NCBI GenBank assembly: GCA_029817715.1
Contig: JARUPY010000252.1
Coordinates: forward strand, 62,001-126,000
Length of the DNA: 64,000 nt
Source: Melastoma dodecandrum
Lineage: Eukaryota; Streptophyta; Magnoliopsida; Myrtales; Melastomataceae
Direction of reading: 5' to 3'
This document shows positions 11,408 through 22,958 of the stretch, in pieces; the first letter of the stretch is position 1, and each line of letters starts with the position of its first letter. A model generated the notes under the pieces. The model searched no databases and had not been told where the DNA came from. It was given only the letters and a program-made list of their open reading frames with translations. Made by a program: the position numbers and the translations under genes.

Positions 11408-12835
11408 ATGACGATGAAACAACTCCCGATTTCTTATGCATACGATGCAAAGCACGTTCAATCCTTGAAGAAGAAGTACTTGCAGTTCGCGGCCATGGCT
11501 ATCCCCCTCGTCGTGATCCCCTTGTTCTTCGTCTTGACCGCCCCGGTTGAGCAACAAGAGTCAAGGAAAGCAGTGCCCGTGTCTGTGCCCAATCCCCTGG
11601 AGGTGAGTCCCGAGGTTGGGAACGCTTCGAGCAGCGTGGATCAAAGGAGGGAGGTCGTTCCCCGGAGGATCTACGAGCCCCGGTGTAACTTTTCGGTGGG
11701 GAAATGGGTGCGGCATGAGGGCGAAGGGTATTATATGAACTCGACCTGCTCCCTGATTCCAGATCAGCTCAACTGCTTCAAGTTCGGGAGGACAGATTCG
11801 GATTTCCTCAAGTGGCGATGGCGGCCGGACGGTTGTGAGCTGCCCCTGTTCGATGCTCGCCAGTTCCTCGAGCTCGTTCGAGGGAAGAAGTTGGCGTTTG
11901 TTGGCGACTCGCTCGGGAGGAACCAGATGCACTCCCTGCAATGCCTCTTGTCTGGCGTAAGTCCGTCATCCCAGGCGAGCTGTCCGGCCATGTCAGCCGT
12001 TGGTTTTGGCCAACTTGTGACGGTTTAATCTCTCTTTCAGGTGGATTTTCCACAGGACAACTCCAAAGACCCATATTTCCCTAGGTGGTACTTCCCGATC
12101 CACGATTTCACCGTGGCGACATTCTGGGCGCCAGCCATGGTGAAGGTTCTTGACTCTGAGTCCGACATCAAGGGCCGTACACTCACCAACACCATGACGG
12201 TAGAGTTGGACCAGCCTGAGCCCTCGTGGGCCTCCGAGATTGAGGACTTTGACTACGTCATCATCACGGCAGGCCATTGGCTGTTCCGGCATCTAGCCTA
12301 CAATGAAAATGGCCAACTCAAAGGGTGTAGCGAGGAGGACTCTTGCGAGGAGGGCCGTAACATCACCGCCCTCGGGAGATTCTACGGGATCCGTCGTGCT
12401 TTCCGGACAGCCTTCGAGACGCTAATCCGTAGCAAAAATTACAGGGGAATGACATTCCTTGCAACCTACTCCCCGCAGCACTTCGAGAACGGGGAGTGGA
12501 ACACTGGTGGCACATGCCGAAGGACCGGGCCGTTCATCGAGGGAGAGGCATCCCTAATGAAGTACGAGATGCAGACGTACTCCACACAGGTGGAGGAGTT
12601 TAGGATGGCCCAGGAGGCCGCAAGAGAGAAGGGACTGAAGTTTAGGTTGTTGGATACGACGAAGATGATGCTGATGAGGCCGGACGGGCACCCAAACTTC
12701 AACGGCCGGTCATTGCACCGCAACATGAGCCTGGCCGATTGCGTCCACTGGTGCCTCCCGGGCCCTATCGATGCATGGAACGAACTGCTGCAGTACTACC
12801 TGATCGAGGCGTCCGTCGACAACGACGCCATCTAG
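11408..12835 (+). CDS. TBL-3: trichome birefringence-like polysaccharide O-acetyltransferase
   Basis: Two exons, 11408-11956 and 12041-12835, joined in phase 0 across an 84-bp intron, give 447 residues. The start may be the ATG at 11408 or the one at 11414. A membrane anchor lies at about residues 26-48. The TBL domain starts at CNFSVGKWV, the GDS motif is at 166-168 (FVGDSLGRNQ), and DCVHW at 416-419. It diverges more from TBL-1 and TBL-2 than they do from each other: it has TCSLIPDQLNC where the others have TCWAIH, and an extra acidic cysteine-containing insertion (EEDSCEEG) in exon 2. It may therefore have a different acceptor. It is the last intact gene of the cluster, and a deleted copy is at 23483-23740. 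Confidence 0.9.
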
Positions 12836-13982
12836 TAGGGAAGTCGTACGGTCTAAGTCGAATTTCTCCAAATAATATATAAAAAAACCGCGCCTAATTT
12901 CTTCTAATAAACTGTTTTTTAATTATTTTTACCGTGACAATAAAAAAAAAAGTTCCTCGTGTTCAATTATCAAGTGAGGTGAAGTGGGGAGGAGAGGTGA
13001 CACGAATTAAGACACCTCGAAATTAGTCGAATGACTTCTTCATAGTTTGAATGAAATGCTCACAGCGGAAATAAGTAATTAAAAGTATGGAGCAACACCA
13101 AGATTTTAACGTGGAAACTTATTTAATGTGATGAGGAGTAAAAACTCGGCCTTAGACACCAACAACATTCCACTAAATCACCAAGAAAGTGGATACATAA
13201 GTATTCTTCTCAAGCAACAACAACCAGTACCGAAAGTTCTTCTCTACTCAAGAACTTATCTTAGTAAACATATGTATAACAATTCAAAGAGAAGAAGATG
13301 AAAATGATGACACCAAATCTGACAGTCTCGGAAATAGGGCGAAATCACTAACAAGAGGAAACTAGTAACAATCTCTGCTATTCAAAATAAAGAACATCAA
13401 GTCATGAATACTCCCTCAAATTTTTGTTAAATTCCATTGATGCGATATGCAGCAATACTCGATTTATTGAACCTCACACAAGCTAAAACGAAGCAGATGC
13501 GGAAATGGGGGATTACTTCTCCTTCTGGCTATGAAGGCCGCGCTGGCTAAAATAATGCCGCAGCGAAAATTCGATACTCCTTCGGCATATCCACATCGCA
13601 CGGGCTGAAATAAGCCACAGAGGAAATCCGGGATCACTCCTTTAGGCTATCAACATCACGCGGGCTGAAATAAGCTACGACGAAAATTCGGGATCACTTC
13701 TCCATTTAACTATCTCCCCCTCACCTTACTACATTTTTAATGAATGATCCTGATGTCTTTACACTGGTATGTGTCTTATTAATAGGCAAAAGAAGATAAG
13801 ACGAAAGGTCAGGTGAATACCAAATGTCGAGAAGACCAAAGGTTTTGTGGGAAGACCAAAAGTCTTTAAGAATATGATGAGCTTCGAGTTTCAATCCGTG
13901 CAAGAGAACACGAGATTGAGCCCCTAGGAGAAATGTCGATGGTAAAAAGTCGATGGCATGAATTTCAGATTAATTATATTTA
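12836..13982. other. Intergenic region with degenerate repeats
   Basis: TBL-3 3' flank. 13000-13480 looks like decayed repetitive DNA without coding frames. 13480-13712 is a tandem array (separate entry). The rest shows nothing I recognise. Confidence 0.4.
13480..13712. repeat. Tandem array, about four 58-62 bp units
   Basis: Degenerate units share the core gggctgaaataagc, then a cgaaaattcgggatcac-like block, then a short ggctat stretch. Unit starts at about 13482, 13544, 13602 and 13662 give periods near 60 bp. The array is non-coding and the first unit is the most diverged. Confidence 0.65.
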
Positions 13983-14356
13983 GGTCATCATTTGGAGCAT
14001 TGCCTACTGTTTTTTATAGTTCAAAACCCATCGATGGAATTTATGAAGTTAAATAATTGTATCAAATTCTGCATCTTTCTGATTCCTAGGCTTTTATTAG
14101 AAATCGCATTTCCAGCACATGCCTTCACGTGCACCTCGATTAGCATTGGGATTTAAATCTTTAATTAATCTTTGCTTAAACTAAGACCTGCTTCTAATTT
14201 AATTTAATCGCCTTGGCGAAGGTGGAGTACCCGATCAACGTGTCCCCGACGGCCGACGAGAAGTTCAACCGATGGGAGTACGCGTCCTACAACTTCACCC
14301 TCCTCGCGTGCTTCTGGATGACCCACCTCGTCTGCTCCTAGGAGACGTGCCCCGGG
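13983..14356 (+). pseudogene. Remnant of a duplicated TBL-2 (intron end plus start of exon 2)
   Basis: This stretch is a diverged copy of about 9490-9880: the last 260 bp of the TBL-2 intron, the 3' splice site, and the first 40 or so codons of exon 2 (VEYPI, then EYASYNFTL). It contains an insertion that shifts the frame near 14305 and a TAG at about 14338, after which similarity to TBL-2 stops. The rest of the gene is deleted. It is followed at about 14430 by sequence matching the TBL-2/TBL-3 spacer, so a larger segment was duplicated and then eroded. Confidence 0.85.
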
Positions 14357-14510
14357 AGATTGTTGGGTTCACGGTAGACTTTATTAAGCGAATTCAAATT
14401 CTTTATCGTTGATACGAATTTTATGTCGGTAGCTTCCATTCTTTTATTACAATGCAATTTTCTTTTACTGTGATTCCCTGAGCAACTACTGAAATATTTA
14501 TTAATTATTA

Positions 14511-14662
14511 GGCAAAATATCAATTTATGGCCTCAACTTTGAGCCAACTTTCTGTTTTGTCCTTAACTTAGTTTGTTATATAATTTTGTCACCAACTTTT
14601 GTTTTTATTTCTATTTTGCCCAATCATGAATTTCTTCTAGCGAAAGCCAAACAAGGCCTTAA
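14511..14662. mobile_element. Solo MITE-like element in the duplicated spacer
   Basis: A 152-bp block begins ggcaaaatatcaatttatgg and ends ccaaacaaggcc. Its interior matches both arms of the repeat at 6789-7350. It is missing from the corresponding place in the intact spacer near 11150. TTA lies immediately on both sides, which would fit a 3-bp PIF/Harbinger target duplication. No coding capacity. Confidence 0.6.
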
Positions 14663-14813
14663 ATAAATAAATAAATAAAAGAAGATATTGTTGTGGCCTA
14701 GTCATGGTCAAATTATTTACATTAGTTATTCCTCAGGGTCTAGATCGAATGATTAGTTGGGGGTAATTAGTCTAATCACCACTTCTATTCATGTTCATCC
14801 AACTATTTTAATA

Positions 14814-14822
14814 ATAAAATAT
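14814..14822. repeat. Left 9-bp direct repeat flanking the pararetrovirus
   Basis: ataaaatat, identical to 23474-23482 and to the single copy at 11335-11343 in the intact paralogous spacer. This is consistent with a target-site duplication or with microhomology repair at integration. Confidence 0.65.
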
Positions 14823-14960
14823 GGCCGCTTTATCAAAAATATCCCCAGATTTACAAAGTTTTTCAAATCTATCCTAAGGTTTAGAAAATATCTCTCCGTA
14901 TCCAGAACTTAGACCTAGTTTCAAAAATATCCATTGAAGTCTCAAGGTCAGATTTTCTGA

Positions 14961-17900
14961 ATGGCTGGAGAAGGAAAATCTTTGGGAAATCCTTCCGGGA
15001 CTCCATCAAGGTTGGAGTTCGTTCCAGAGGCTAGATTGTCTCCTTTTGGAGTTAGCAAGAGTATAAATGATATTTTAACTCAGCTAACCATTCAGGGGAG
15101 CAATGAAAGTCTAGAAAGCCGAAATCAAATGGCAAAGGAAGTAGGCTCCATTGTAAATACAATGTTAGACGCTCTGGAAAGAGAGAGAGGTTTGAAAAGG
15201 CCTGAAGCCGAGGCGACCTCTGGACTGGAAAGTACTACAGGAAAACCAGTCGAAAGATTGAATCTGGGAGGAAGAAATTCCAAACAGAATCAAGGCAAGA
15301 GTGTGGATGAAATGTATAGGGAGTCAGTGGCTCCTTTCATTTTAGACTCACAAAAGCGAAGTGCAAACTTGAACTCCCAGAGTGGGGAGTTGGCAAAAGA
15401 CTTAAGGAAAGCCTTAGGTCTGGCAGAGGATACCCCAGTTCATGTAGACAATAGAACGTTTAATGAACTGGTAACTGCGAAGAGGGAAATTTACAGGCCC
15501 GATTATCCTCATAGGACTAAACAAGAGTTTGTCCCAAGGGATAATATACTAAAGCCAATAATAACCCCTGGTGCTTTTCTAGACATTGATTGTGACAAGC
15601 ACGTATCTGAAAAGATAGATGAGTGGTTATCACTTATTCGGATGACGGCGTCTGCAGGAGGAGTACCTCCTGGGGCAGTCTACGAATTATGTGTAGCAGC
15701 CCTCATGGGTACAGCGCAAAAATACTAGAAAACCTTAGTGGCACACACAGACATTAAGGAAAAGATAGATCAAGCGCTGACGGTTGACGGAGTATTGGCG
15801 ATAATCGCTGATGCCCTGAAACGTGAGTTCTGTGGTTTCTCATTATCCACTGAGACTGTGGAAAAAGAGCAGTCATTGACCGCTCTGGTTAAACTACAGA
15901 TCTGTGATATGTGCTGGTTTGATAGCTACGTGTGCGAATTCCAGAAGTATTATTACAATCTGGATGTAGTATCACAACAGTTCATATTAGGAACCTTTTT
16001 TGCAAAACATCCAGAACCTTGGCCGGAAGTTGCGCAAAAGGCCTATAAATTACTTCTGAGTGAGGAAAAGATTGTCTCTGGACTCGGAGGTAAAATTCAG
16101 GCGGTGAAGTACGCCATGCGTAAAGCATGTACTGAGCTCCAGGTAAAAGAGGCAGCTAAGAAGCTACCTTACCTAAACAAGAGCTGTTGTTCTCAGATAT
16201 AGTATGTGCCTGGAAGATACGGATGCGATACTCGCAGTAACCCAGGAGACTCTTTGAAGAGAAGGAACTTTCCTCGTAAGAGGAAGTTTGTTGGGTACAA
16301 CAAAAGGAAAGTTTGGCCCAAGAAGGACGTCCAGCGTAAGCAAAGAGGAGGTCCTGCTTACAAACCAAGAAGGTTTGTGAGGAGAAGGGATAACCTGAAG
16401 GATAAAGATAGGATCGATGCCTTCAAGAGAAAGCATGGTAGATAGCCCAAATGTCCTAAAGGGAAACCTTTGAGCAGTTGTAATTGCTGCTGGTTTTGTG
16501 GTTCAAAAGACCACAAAGCGGATAGTTGTCCGAAGAAGAACCAAAGGAGAGAAAGACTCCGTATGGTCTTCCTGGATAACAGGAATCATGAGGAAGAAGT
16601 CCTTGCTTACGAACCAATTGATGAGCAAGAGATTTCCGACTTAGACTCGGAAGTAGAGTCGATATATGAGATAGTGTCAGATTACGATACAGACTCAGAA
16701 GATGACTCTGATATTTGGAAAATGCATCTGTTCATGATGAGGGCAGAGCAAAACGGAGATGGTGATGAGATGGTACCATTGGAAGCATCGAATCAGGTAC
16801 TGGAGGAAACCCACCAGTACGAAGATCCATCCCAGTCATTTCTGGAATGGAGGTTGCCAAATATCAATGCGAGGGAGGTTTATGAAGTATCGAGATTTAG
16901 GTTTCGATCCACCATAGATATCTCGCAGACAGAGGCGACGGCTCAAGTCACAAGCACTGAGTTTGAGACTTTGGATATCCCACTCTTAAATGTACAACGC
17001 ATAAGAGATACTATGCGTAATACGAGAGGTGTATATAACTATATACACATTGGGTTGATCCAGATAGGATTAGTCCCGCTGTTTCATTTACCAGCGGATA
17101 GTCCTGTGGTAGCAGCAGTGATCGATAAACGATGGCGAGAGTTTAGAGATCAGCTGATATCAGGTGTACAGGCCAACCTAGCACATGGCCCCGTATGGTT
17201 CCAAGTCCATCCAAACTTTATGATGGCTTTGAACGATCGCTGTTTGGGGACTTCATTGACCTTAAGAATCAAGTCGATGAATATGGATCGTATGAATCCC
17301 CAGGCCAAGTATTTGGCATATCACACTAGGGTAATTTACCGATTGGTAAATACCACTAGTCCTGGTGTGAGGAACATCTCAAGACTTACAGAGTTGTTCG
17401 AGGAAGGACATAACAATTACCAACAGTTCCATAGGCGTGAGGTGAATCCATTGGAATTAACCTGGCCAAGGAGTTGGGTTATGACTGAACCTGGCAGTAG
17501 TTCTAGGCCCATTAGTGCGGCAAACATCCGACAAAGGGGTAATGAAATTACTCTCATGTTAGGAGATCCGTCAAGGGTCAATGAAAGAACTGATAGGCAT
17601 TTGCCTATGCTTAGCGAAAGAGCTGACAGGCATTTGCCTGTGAGGATGCCAATCCTGAGAGAGCCGCTCAATAGAACGCCCTCTGAAGTCTCTTCAAGAG
17701 CTAGTGATGTGGGAGAAGACGTAATAGTCTCTCGACCAGGGGTTGCAAGCGCACCTCCACTAATAGAAGAGATGTCTCGAAGGTCTGTTGATTCGAGAGC
17801 CCCGTCGCAACATACGGGTAGAATCGTGGGATATAGACATGTATCATTACCAGTTTATGAAGACCCTGTAGATCAACCGAGAGAGGAATCCATAAGGATG

Positions 17901-20177
17901 TTAAGAGTGACCAATATGGAAAACTCTTTATCTGAGATTCCTGAAGTTTGTGAGGTTATTGAGCAGATAGCCGAGCAAAGGTCTATACCAATAGACGATA
18001 TCTGGAGGATGATAGAACCATCCCAGAAGGTACCTGAGAATATTGGGTTTAGTGTTAGGAAGGAAGACATGAGCACATATGTGGCTCTAACTTTCAAATT
18101 TCCTGGATACTATGAGTATTCTCTGGATACTTTGATAGACACTGGGTGTATCATAACTTGTGCTAGACTCAATGCTCTGCCAGATGAGTGGTGGGAACCA
18201 CTGCAGAAACTTATCCACATGGTTAACGTCGATGGTATGGCCACAATTGTTGGTCATAAGGCAAGCAACGTGCCTGTCTTTATTGGTGGACAAAAGTTCA
18301 TCATTAAAGAGATCCTCGCACACCCTTTACTAGAGTCCGACATCATTATTGGTAACGCCTTTTCGAAGGGTCAAAAGGAAAACCTTCCTTTTGTGCAGAA
18401 TGAAAATGATGTTTCCATCTGTGCGGTAAAGATAAGTATTCTACAAGAGCCTAGACTTCGGTTAAAATTTGGCTTTTGTCCGGTAAAACGGACAGAATAC
18501 TGTGGTGATATCCCATGTGAAAGAGCTTTCAGAGTGCGAGCTCAACGTGGTGATATACGGTTGGATGAGAACGATTCATGGGAACAAACCCTGTTTTTTC
18601 CAACGAATACTAGTAATTCTAACTGGTATGACGACTTGTTTCCCAAACAAGAAGTGTGTATGGCTGTTAAGTTAACGGGAACAAAATGGGATAAGTTCCT
18701 AATAAAACTGGCCGATAATTTTAGTGAAGATCCACTAAAGTTATGGACTCGAAATGGCCTAAAGGCTAGATTAGAGTTGAAAGATCCCGGAACCATTATA
18801 AGAGCCAGAAACATTACGTATACGGCTGAAATGGTTGAGGAGTTTGACAAACAAATTCCTGAGTTGATTGGAAAAGGCTTGATTAGGGACAGTTACAGTC
18901 CACATACTAGTCCTGCCTTTATGGTTATTAATCATGCCGAGCAGGTGCGAGGTAAAGCACGAATGGTTATAGATTATCGTCAGCTTAACAAAGCTACAAA
19001 AGACGATGGCTATAAGATTCCCACTGCGGGAGATTTAATTGATAGGATAAGTCTGAGCCAACCAAAATTCTTCTCTAAATTTGACTTGAAAAGTGGATAC
19101 TGGCAAGTCAAGATGGAGGAAGAGTCGGTTCCTCTAACTGCCTTCAATGCTCCGCAAGGAATGTTTGAATGGCTGGTAATGCCGTTCGGCCTGAAAAATG
19201 CTCCAGGCGTATTTCAGCTCAAAATGGATAATGCTTTCAAGCAGGTCCGAAAATTTTGTGCGGTCTATATTGACAATGTGCTAATCTACAGTCAGACTGA
19301 AGATGAACACATGAGACACCTTGATGAGGTGACTGATGTCTTCCGGCGAGAGGGCATGATTCTATCAGAGAAAAAGATAGAATGGCTTAGGGAATCAGTC
19401 AATTTTCTAGGCATGGAGATTGAGCAGGGAAAAATTAAACTGCAAAATCACATTGCTGAGAAAATAATTAATTTTCCTGACAGACTTGAGGATAGAAAGC
19501 AAGTCCAGAGATTTTGTGGATGTGCTAACTATGCAAGAAAGTTTGTGAAAGATCTTTCCAAAGATTTAAGTAGGATTGCGAAGAAAACCTCTTCCACAAA
19601 TCCTTGGAAATGGGAAGATGAAGATACTCAATCCATTAGAAGGATTAAAGCAAAGGTGAAAAATTTGCCACAACTTGCTCTACCTTCTGACAAGGACGAG
19701 TTAGTCTTGGAAGTTGATGCTTCTGAAGAATATTGGGGAGCAGTCCTCAAAATTAGAGGACGAAAACCAGAACCGGTATGTAAATACTGGTCGGGAAGCT
19801 TCAAGGGGTACGAATTAAGATATCCGATACATGAAAAGGAGGTATTGGCCTTAAAAAACGGAATAAAGGCCTTTTACATCTTTTTGGCACCGAAAGAATT
19901 TTTAGTGCGCTCTGACTCGACCTATGTAAAAAGGTTTATGAGTCTGAACCTTAAGGAAGCTAGGCAAACTAGACTCTTAAGGTTGCAGGAACAATTAAGC
20001 TATTATAAATATGAGGTCGAATACATTAAGTCCGACCACAACATAATAGCTGACTCTCTCTCTAGAGAACTTGCAAACACCTCCCTTTCTAAAAACTCTG
20101 TAGATGGATCATGCTGCAAAGAGAAAGATATGCTGGGGATGCAAGAAGGAGGGACACTCCCGAAAGGTATGTCCTAA
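14961..20177 (+). pseudogene. Pararetroviral polyprotein frame (capsid, movement protein, protease, RT, RNase H), broken
   Basis: One reading frame of 1739 codons is interrupted by TAG at 15726-15728, 16200-16202 and 16443-16445; the frame is the same on both sides of each. The N-terminal third is capsid-like, then lysine/arginine-rich (about 16260-16440), then a CCHC knuckle (CWFCGSKDHKADSC, 16488-16529). A 30K-type movement domain lies around 16880-17350. The aspartic protease motif DTG is at 18138-18146. RT spans about 18780-19430 with the usual LDxxSGY-like and MPFGL blocks, but the YxDD box reads YIDN, with Asn at 19275-19277. RNase H (about 19690-20070) keeps its D, E, D, D residues. 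The last 74 bases overlap the next frame in the +1 phase. With its stops the copy cannot make the full polyprotein. Confidence 0.88.
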
Positions 20178-22392
20178 CAAGGGAGAAAGTGAGCATAGTG
20201 ATGCTGGTTCCGTTTCAGGAACGAAGGCGGCAGTGCTCTGCTGGCAGTGCAAGCAACTAGGACATCGTTCTTACGAATGTCCCAAGAAGCTGAAAACTGC
20301 GGATTCCCAGAAGGGGAAGGCTGAACTTAAGGAGAAAGCAAAAGCTGACTCCAAGAGTGAGGCGAAACCAGATCTCCAAAAGGAGATGGCTAATCCCAAG
20401 GAGGCTGAGGCCAGATCTAAGGGAAAGGCGAAAGAATCCCAGAAGGGGATGGCTGGATCTAAGGGAAAGGTAATAACCAATCCCAAGGAGAAAGCGAGAG
20501 TTTCCCAGAAGGGGAAGACAGATCTGAAGGAGAAGGGTAACACCAACTCTAAAAGAGATGTGAAGAAAGATCTTCAAAAGAACATGACATATCCGAAGGA
20601 GGAAAGCTCCAGAAGAGATGTGAAAATGGCAGATCTGAAAGATAAGACAAAAGCCGAATCAGAGGAGAAGGCCAGGAAGAAGAGGAAAGCCAAGAGGCTT
20701 GGATCTTCTGGTCCCAAAGGGAATGATTCTGCAAAAGAAGGTCCTAAGAAGGACGGAAAGGTTGAAGAACCTTGGTGGTCACCGTTGACCATGGAGCAGT
20801 TTAACTGTTGCCGAAACCACTTAGCCAAAGAGCAGAAAATTTCCATTAATCAAGCTGTGAAATCCTACAAGGCTTTGTTACAAAGCAAGGAGGAACAGAA
20901 AGAGAATATGGAAACACAGTATGCTGAGGAAGAGGCTAAGTTTAAGGCCATAATAGGCGAGCCAATTCAAGTGGTAGACCCTGAACCAAGGGGAGAACCA
21001 AAGGAAGAGGCTGCAATGGAGTGTGAGCAATACTTCGACTTCGGAAGTGCTTACGCAGCATTGGAAGGTAATCTTGAAAAGAAAGAAAGCCTTGAGGAAG
21101 CAGTTCCTGTAAGAGACTCGGTAAAAGAGTCTGGTGAGACTTCTCACGGTGATAAAGGTCACGATGGCAAGAGCCATGTTGGAAAAACCCAAGAGGATCT
21201 AGAAGGATCCTGGTTTTTTGATGAAGACTCATTTGAGGACGAATCCCTAAGTTGGGATGCGACTGTGGTCTGTGGAGGACTCATGGGTGGCATCAAACAT
21301 GATGACAAGCGCCAGATTGAGTTTTTTGCAAGAAAGACCGTTGAGTACATCAAAGATCTGGAGTATAAGTTATCGATTATGGCTTCAGGTGAGGAGGAGC
21401 TGTCCCGAGTTGAAAAGGAAATACAGCAGATATTCTCCACAACGATGTCTATAATACCGGGGGAAATCAGATATTGTGACGTCCCAAAGGTAGTAGTAGA
21501 CATGAGTGAATCCTCGCTTGAGGAGAACACTGTACTTCACCCGTATCTACACTGGATATCGGGGAAGTGGCCGTCTCTGAGAATTCACTCAGATATGGTG
21601 GGAGTAGCAGCGCCTTACGTATATGCTGGATTTGTAGACATACTGGAAATCGACAGATCCGAACCAGAATGTATGGCACCCCTGCCTACGTTAGTAAGGT
21701 TTGTACTCGGATGCCTAGGCTACGGACCAAAGTATGCCACGGCGTTGATTACTAGCACAATAATGGAGGAGGAAGACCATCCGCAGTATGGGAAGGTGAT
21801 ACTTCAAAATCTGCAAGTATGGGACATCCATCCATGTGAGAGTTGACGTCTGGTAGAACCTCAATGACAGGACCTCGATCAGAGAGGTTTATGGCGGAAA
21901 TACTACAAGGACAAAACTGTCCGGAAGGCCATACAGGTTGAGTTCCTTAAAGATGTGCTAGAGCATGTGTTAGCCCGCAAGGACGAATACTACGTGCTCT
22001 GTGATGGTATGATCACCGTCACGATTCTTCTGTCAAATTTGAGCCTCATAGATGAGCAAGCAGGAGACCGAGGATGGCAGAGGATGCTTGACCTTCTGGA
22101 TAGCTTCTGGAGGAGAGAGAACTCTGAGCTGCACCTCCGAACCGACACCTTCGAGGTTTGGAGTAAGATTGCTGATTTTACAGACAAGACCTTGAATCAG
22201 CAAATCGAGCATGATGAGAGAGCCCAAGGTTCAAGACCCACCGGGACTCTCAGAGAAAGAAGGAGTTGGCGAAACTTCAAACGCCAACAACAAGGAAGGA
22301 GCCTCCCAAGACAGCGCGCCAATGCAGACGGGAGAAGAAGACTGTATAAAGTTAGGCTAGGACATTTTTGTCGGTCATTAGGACCCCACTAA
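20104..22392 (+). pseudogene. Second pararetroviral frame: two zinc knuckles plus lysine-rich repeats, broken
   Basis: A 763-codon frame from the ATG at 20104, interrupted by TGA at 21844-21846 and 21865-21867 with the frame continuing beyond. Two CCHC knuckles lie at 20131-20172 (CWGCKKEGHSRKVC) and 20239-20280 (CWQCKQLGHRSYEC). Codons about 61-205 are a lysine/alanine/serine-rich stretch of imperfect short repeats built on KGKAK- and SQKG-like units. The middle is acidic (about 20880-21250) and the C-terminal third is globular-looking with several tryptophans. The position after RT is where caulimoviruses carry the translation transactivator, but I see no recognisable transactivator core. 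The function is therefore unknown; nucleic-acid binding is inferred from the knuckles. It starts inside the RNase H end of the first frame, in another phase. Confidence 0.75.
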
Positions 22393-22462
22393 CTTTTGCA
22401 ACAGTTTAGATTCCTTTTACTTTTGAGCTGGCAAACAGTGCATAGGCACCAGCTCCTTTGTG

Positions 22463-22470
22463 TATATATT
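22463..22470 (+). promoter_or_regulatory. Candidate TATA box of the viral pregenomic RNA promoter
   Basis: tatatatt lies 71 bp after the end of the second frame and about 820 bp before the primer site, the expected arrangement for a caulimovirid transcript with a long leader. About 20 bp further on, cctctacc and gggggagg could form a short hairpin. Nothing here shows activity. Confidence 0.45.
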
Positions 22471-22958
22471 CACAAACCCTCTACCTCATTGGGGGAGGCG
22501 AATCGAATAGAGAAATTCTCTCTCAAAAACTCTGAGTAAGAAAATCTCTGAATCACTCTCCGAATACCTTAAGGAACCAAGAGTAAGGTGGTTAGAATTA
22601 ATAAATATTGGTTAAGACTAACGGAAGGTCAGATCGAAAGATCAAGAACCTTAGTAGGGAGTATAGCCTTGGGCTGAAACCTTGGATGAGGAGTGTCTAT
22701 ATAAGACCCTCAGTGTAAGGGCATTGGAACGACACAGAAGAGCCTCTCCAGTTTGCGGATGCGTTTGCTGAATTCTCTAGTTCGAGAATTGTGCTACTCT
22801 TGAATTTCTATCGTTGCGGAAGCTTGGTGAACCCCCTGAGCAACCCACTGAGTTAAGGTATGATAAACTTTCCGCTGTGTAGTTTATGATGATCTTCATA
22901 ATCTAATAAAATTGTGAAGGTGGTGCAAAAGCACAACAGTTGCAAAAGCAAGAGTCTT

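Larger units (their letters stand above)
14357..14822. repeat. Duplicate of the TBL-2/TBL-3 spacer
   Basis: 14430-14510 matches 11069-11150, and 14680-14822 matches about 11194-11343 with few changes (for example the shared cctcagggtctagatcgaa). The two blocks are separated by a MITE copy absent from the intact spacer. The duplicate breaks off at 14822, where the pararetrovirus begins, and resumes at 23474. Confidence 0.8.

Noticed and set aside
20257..20846. Minus-strand frames with Leu/Phe/Ser repeats across the second viral frame
   Set aside because: They are the reverse complement of the lysine-rich repeat tract; the periodic hydrophobic pattern is a by-product.
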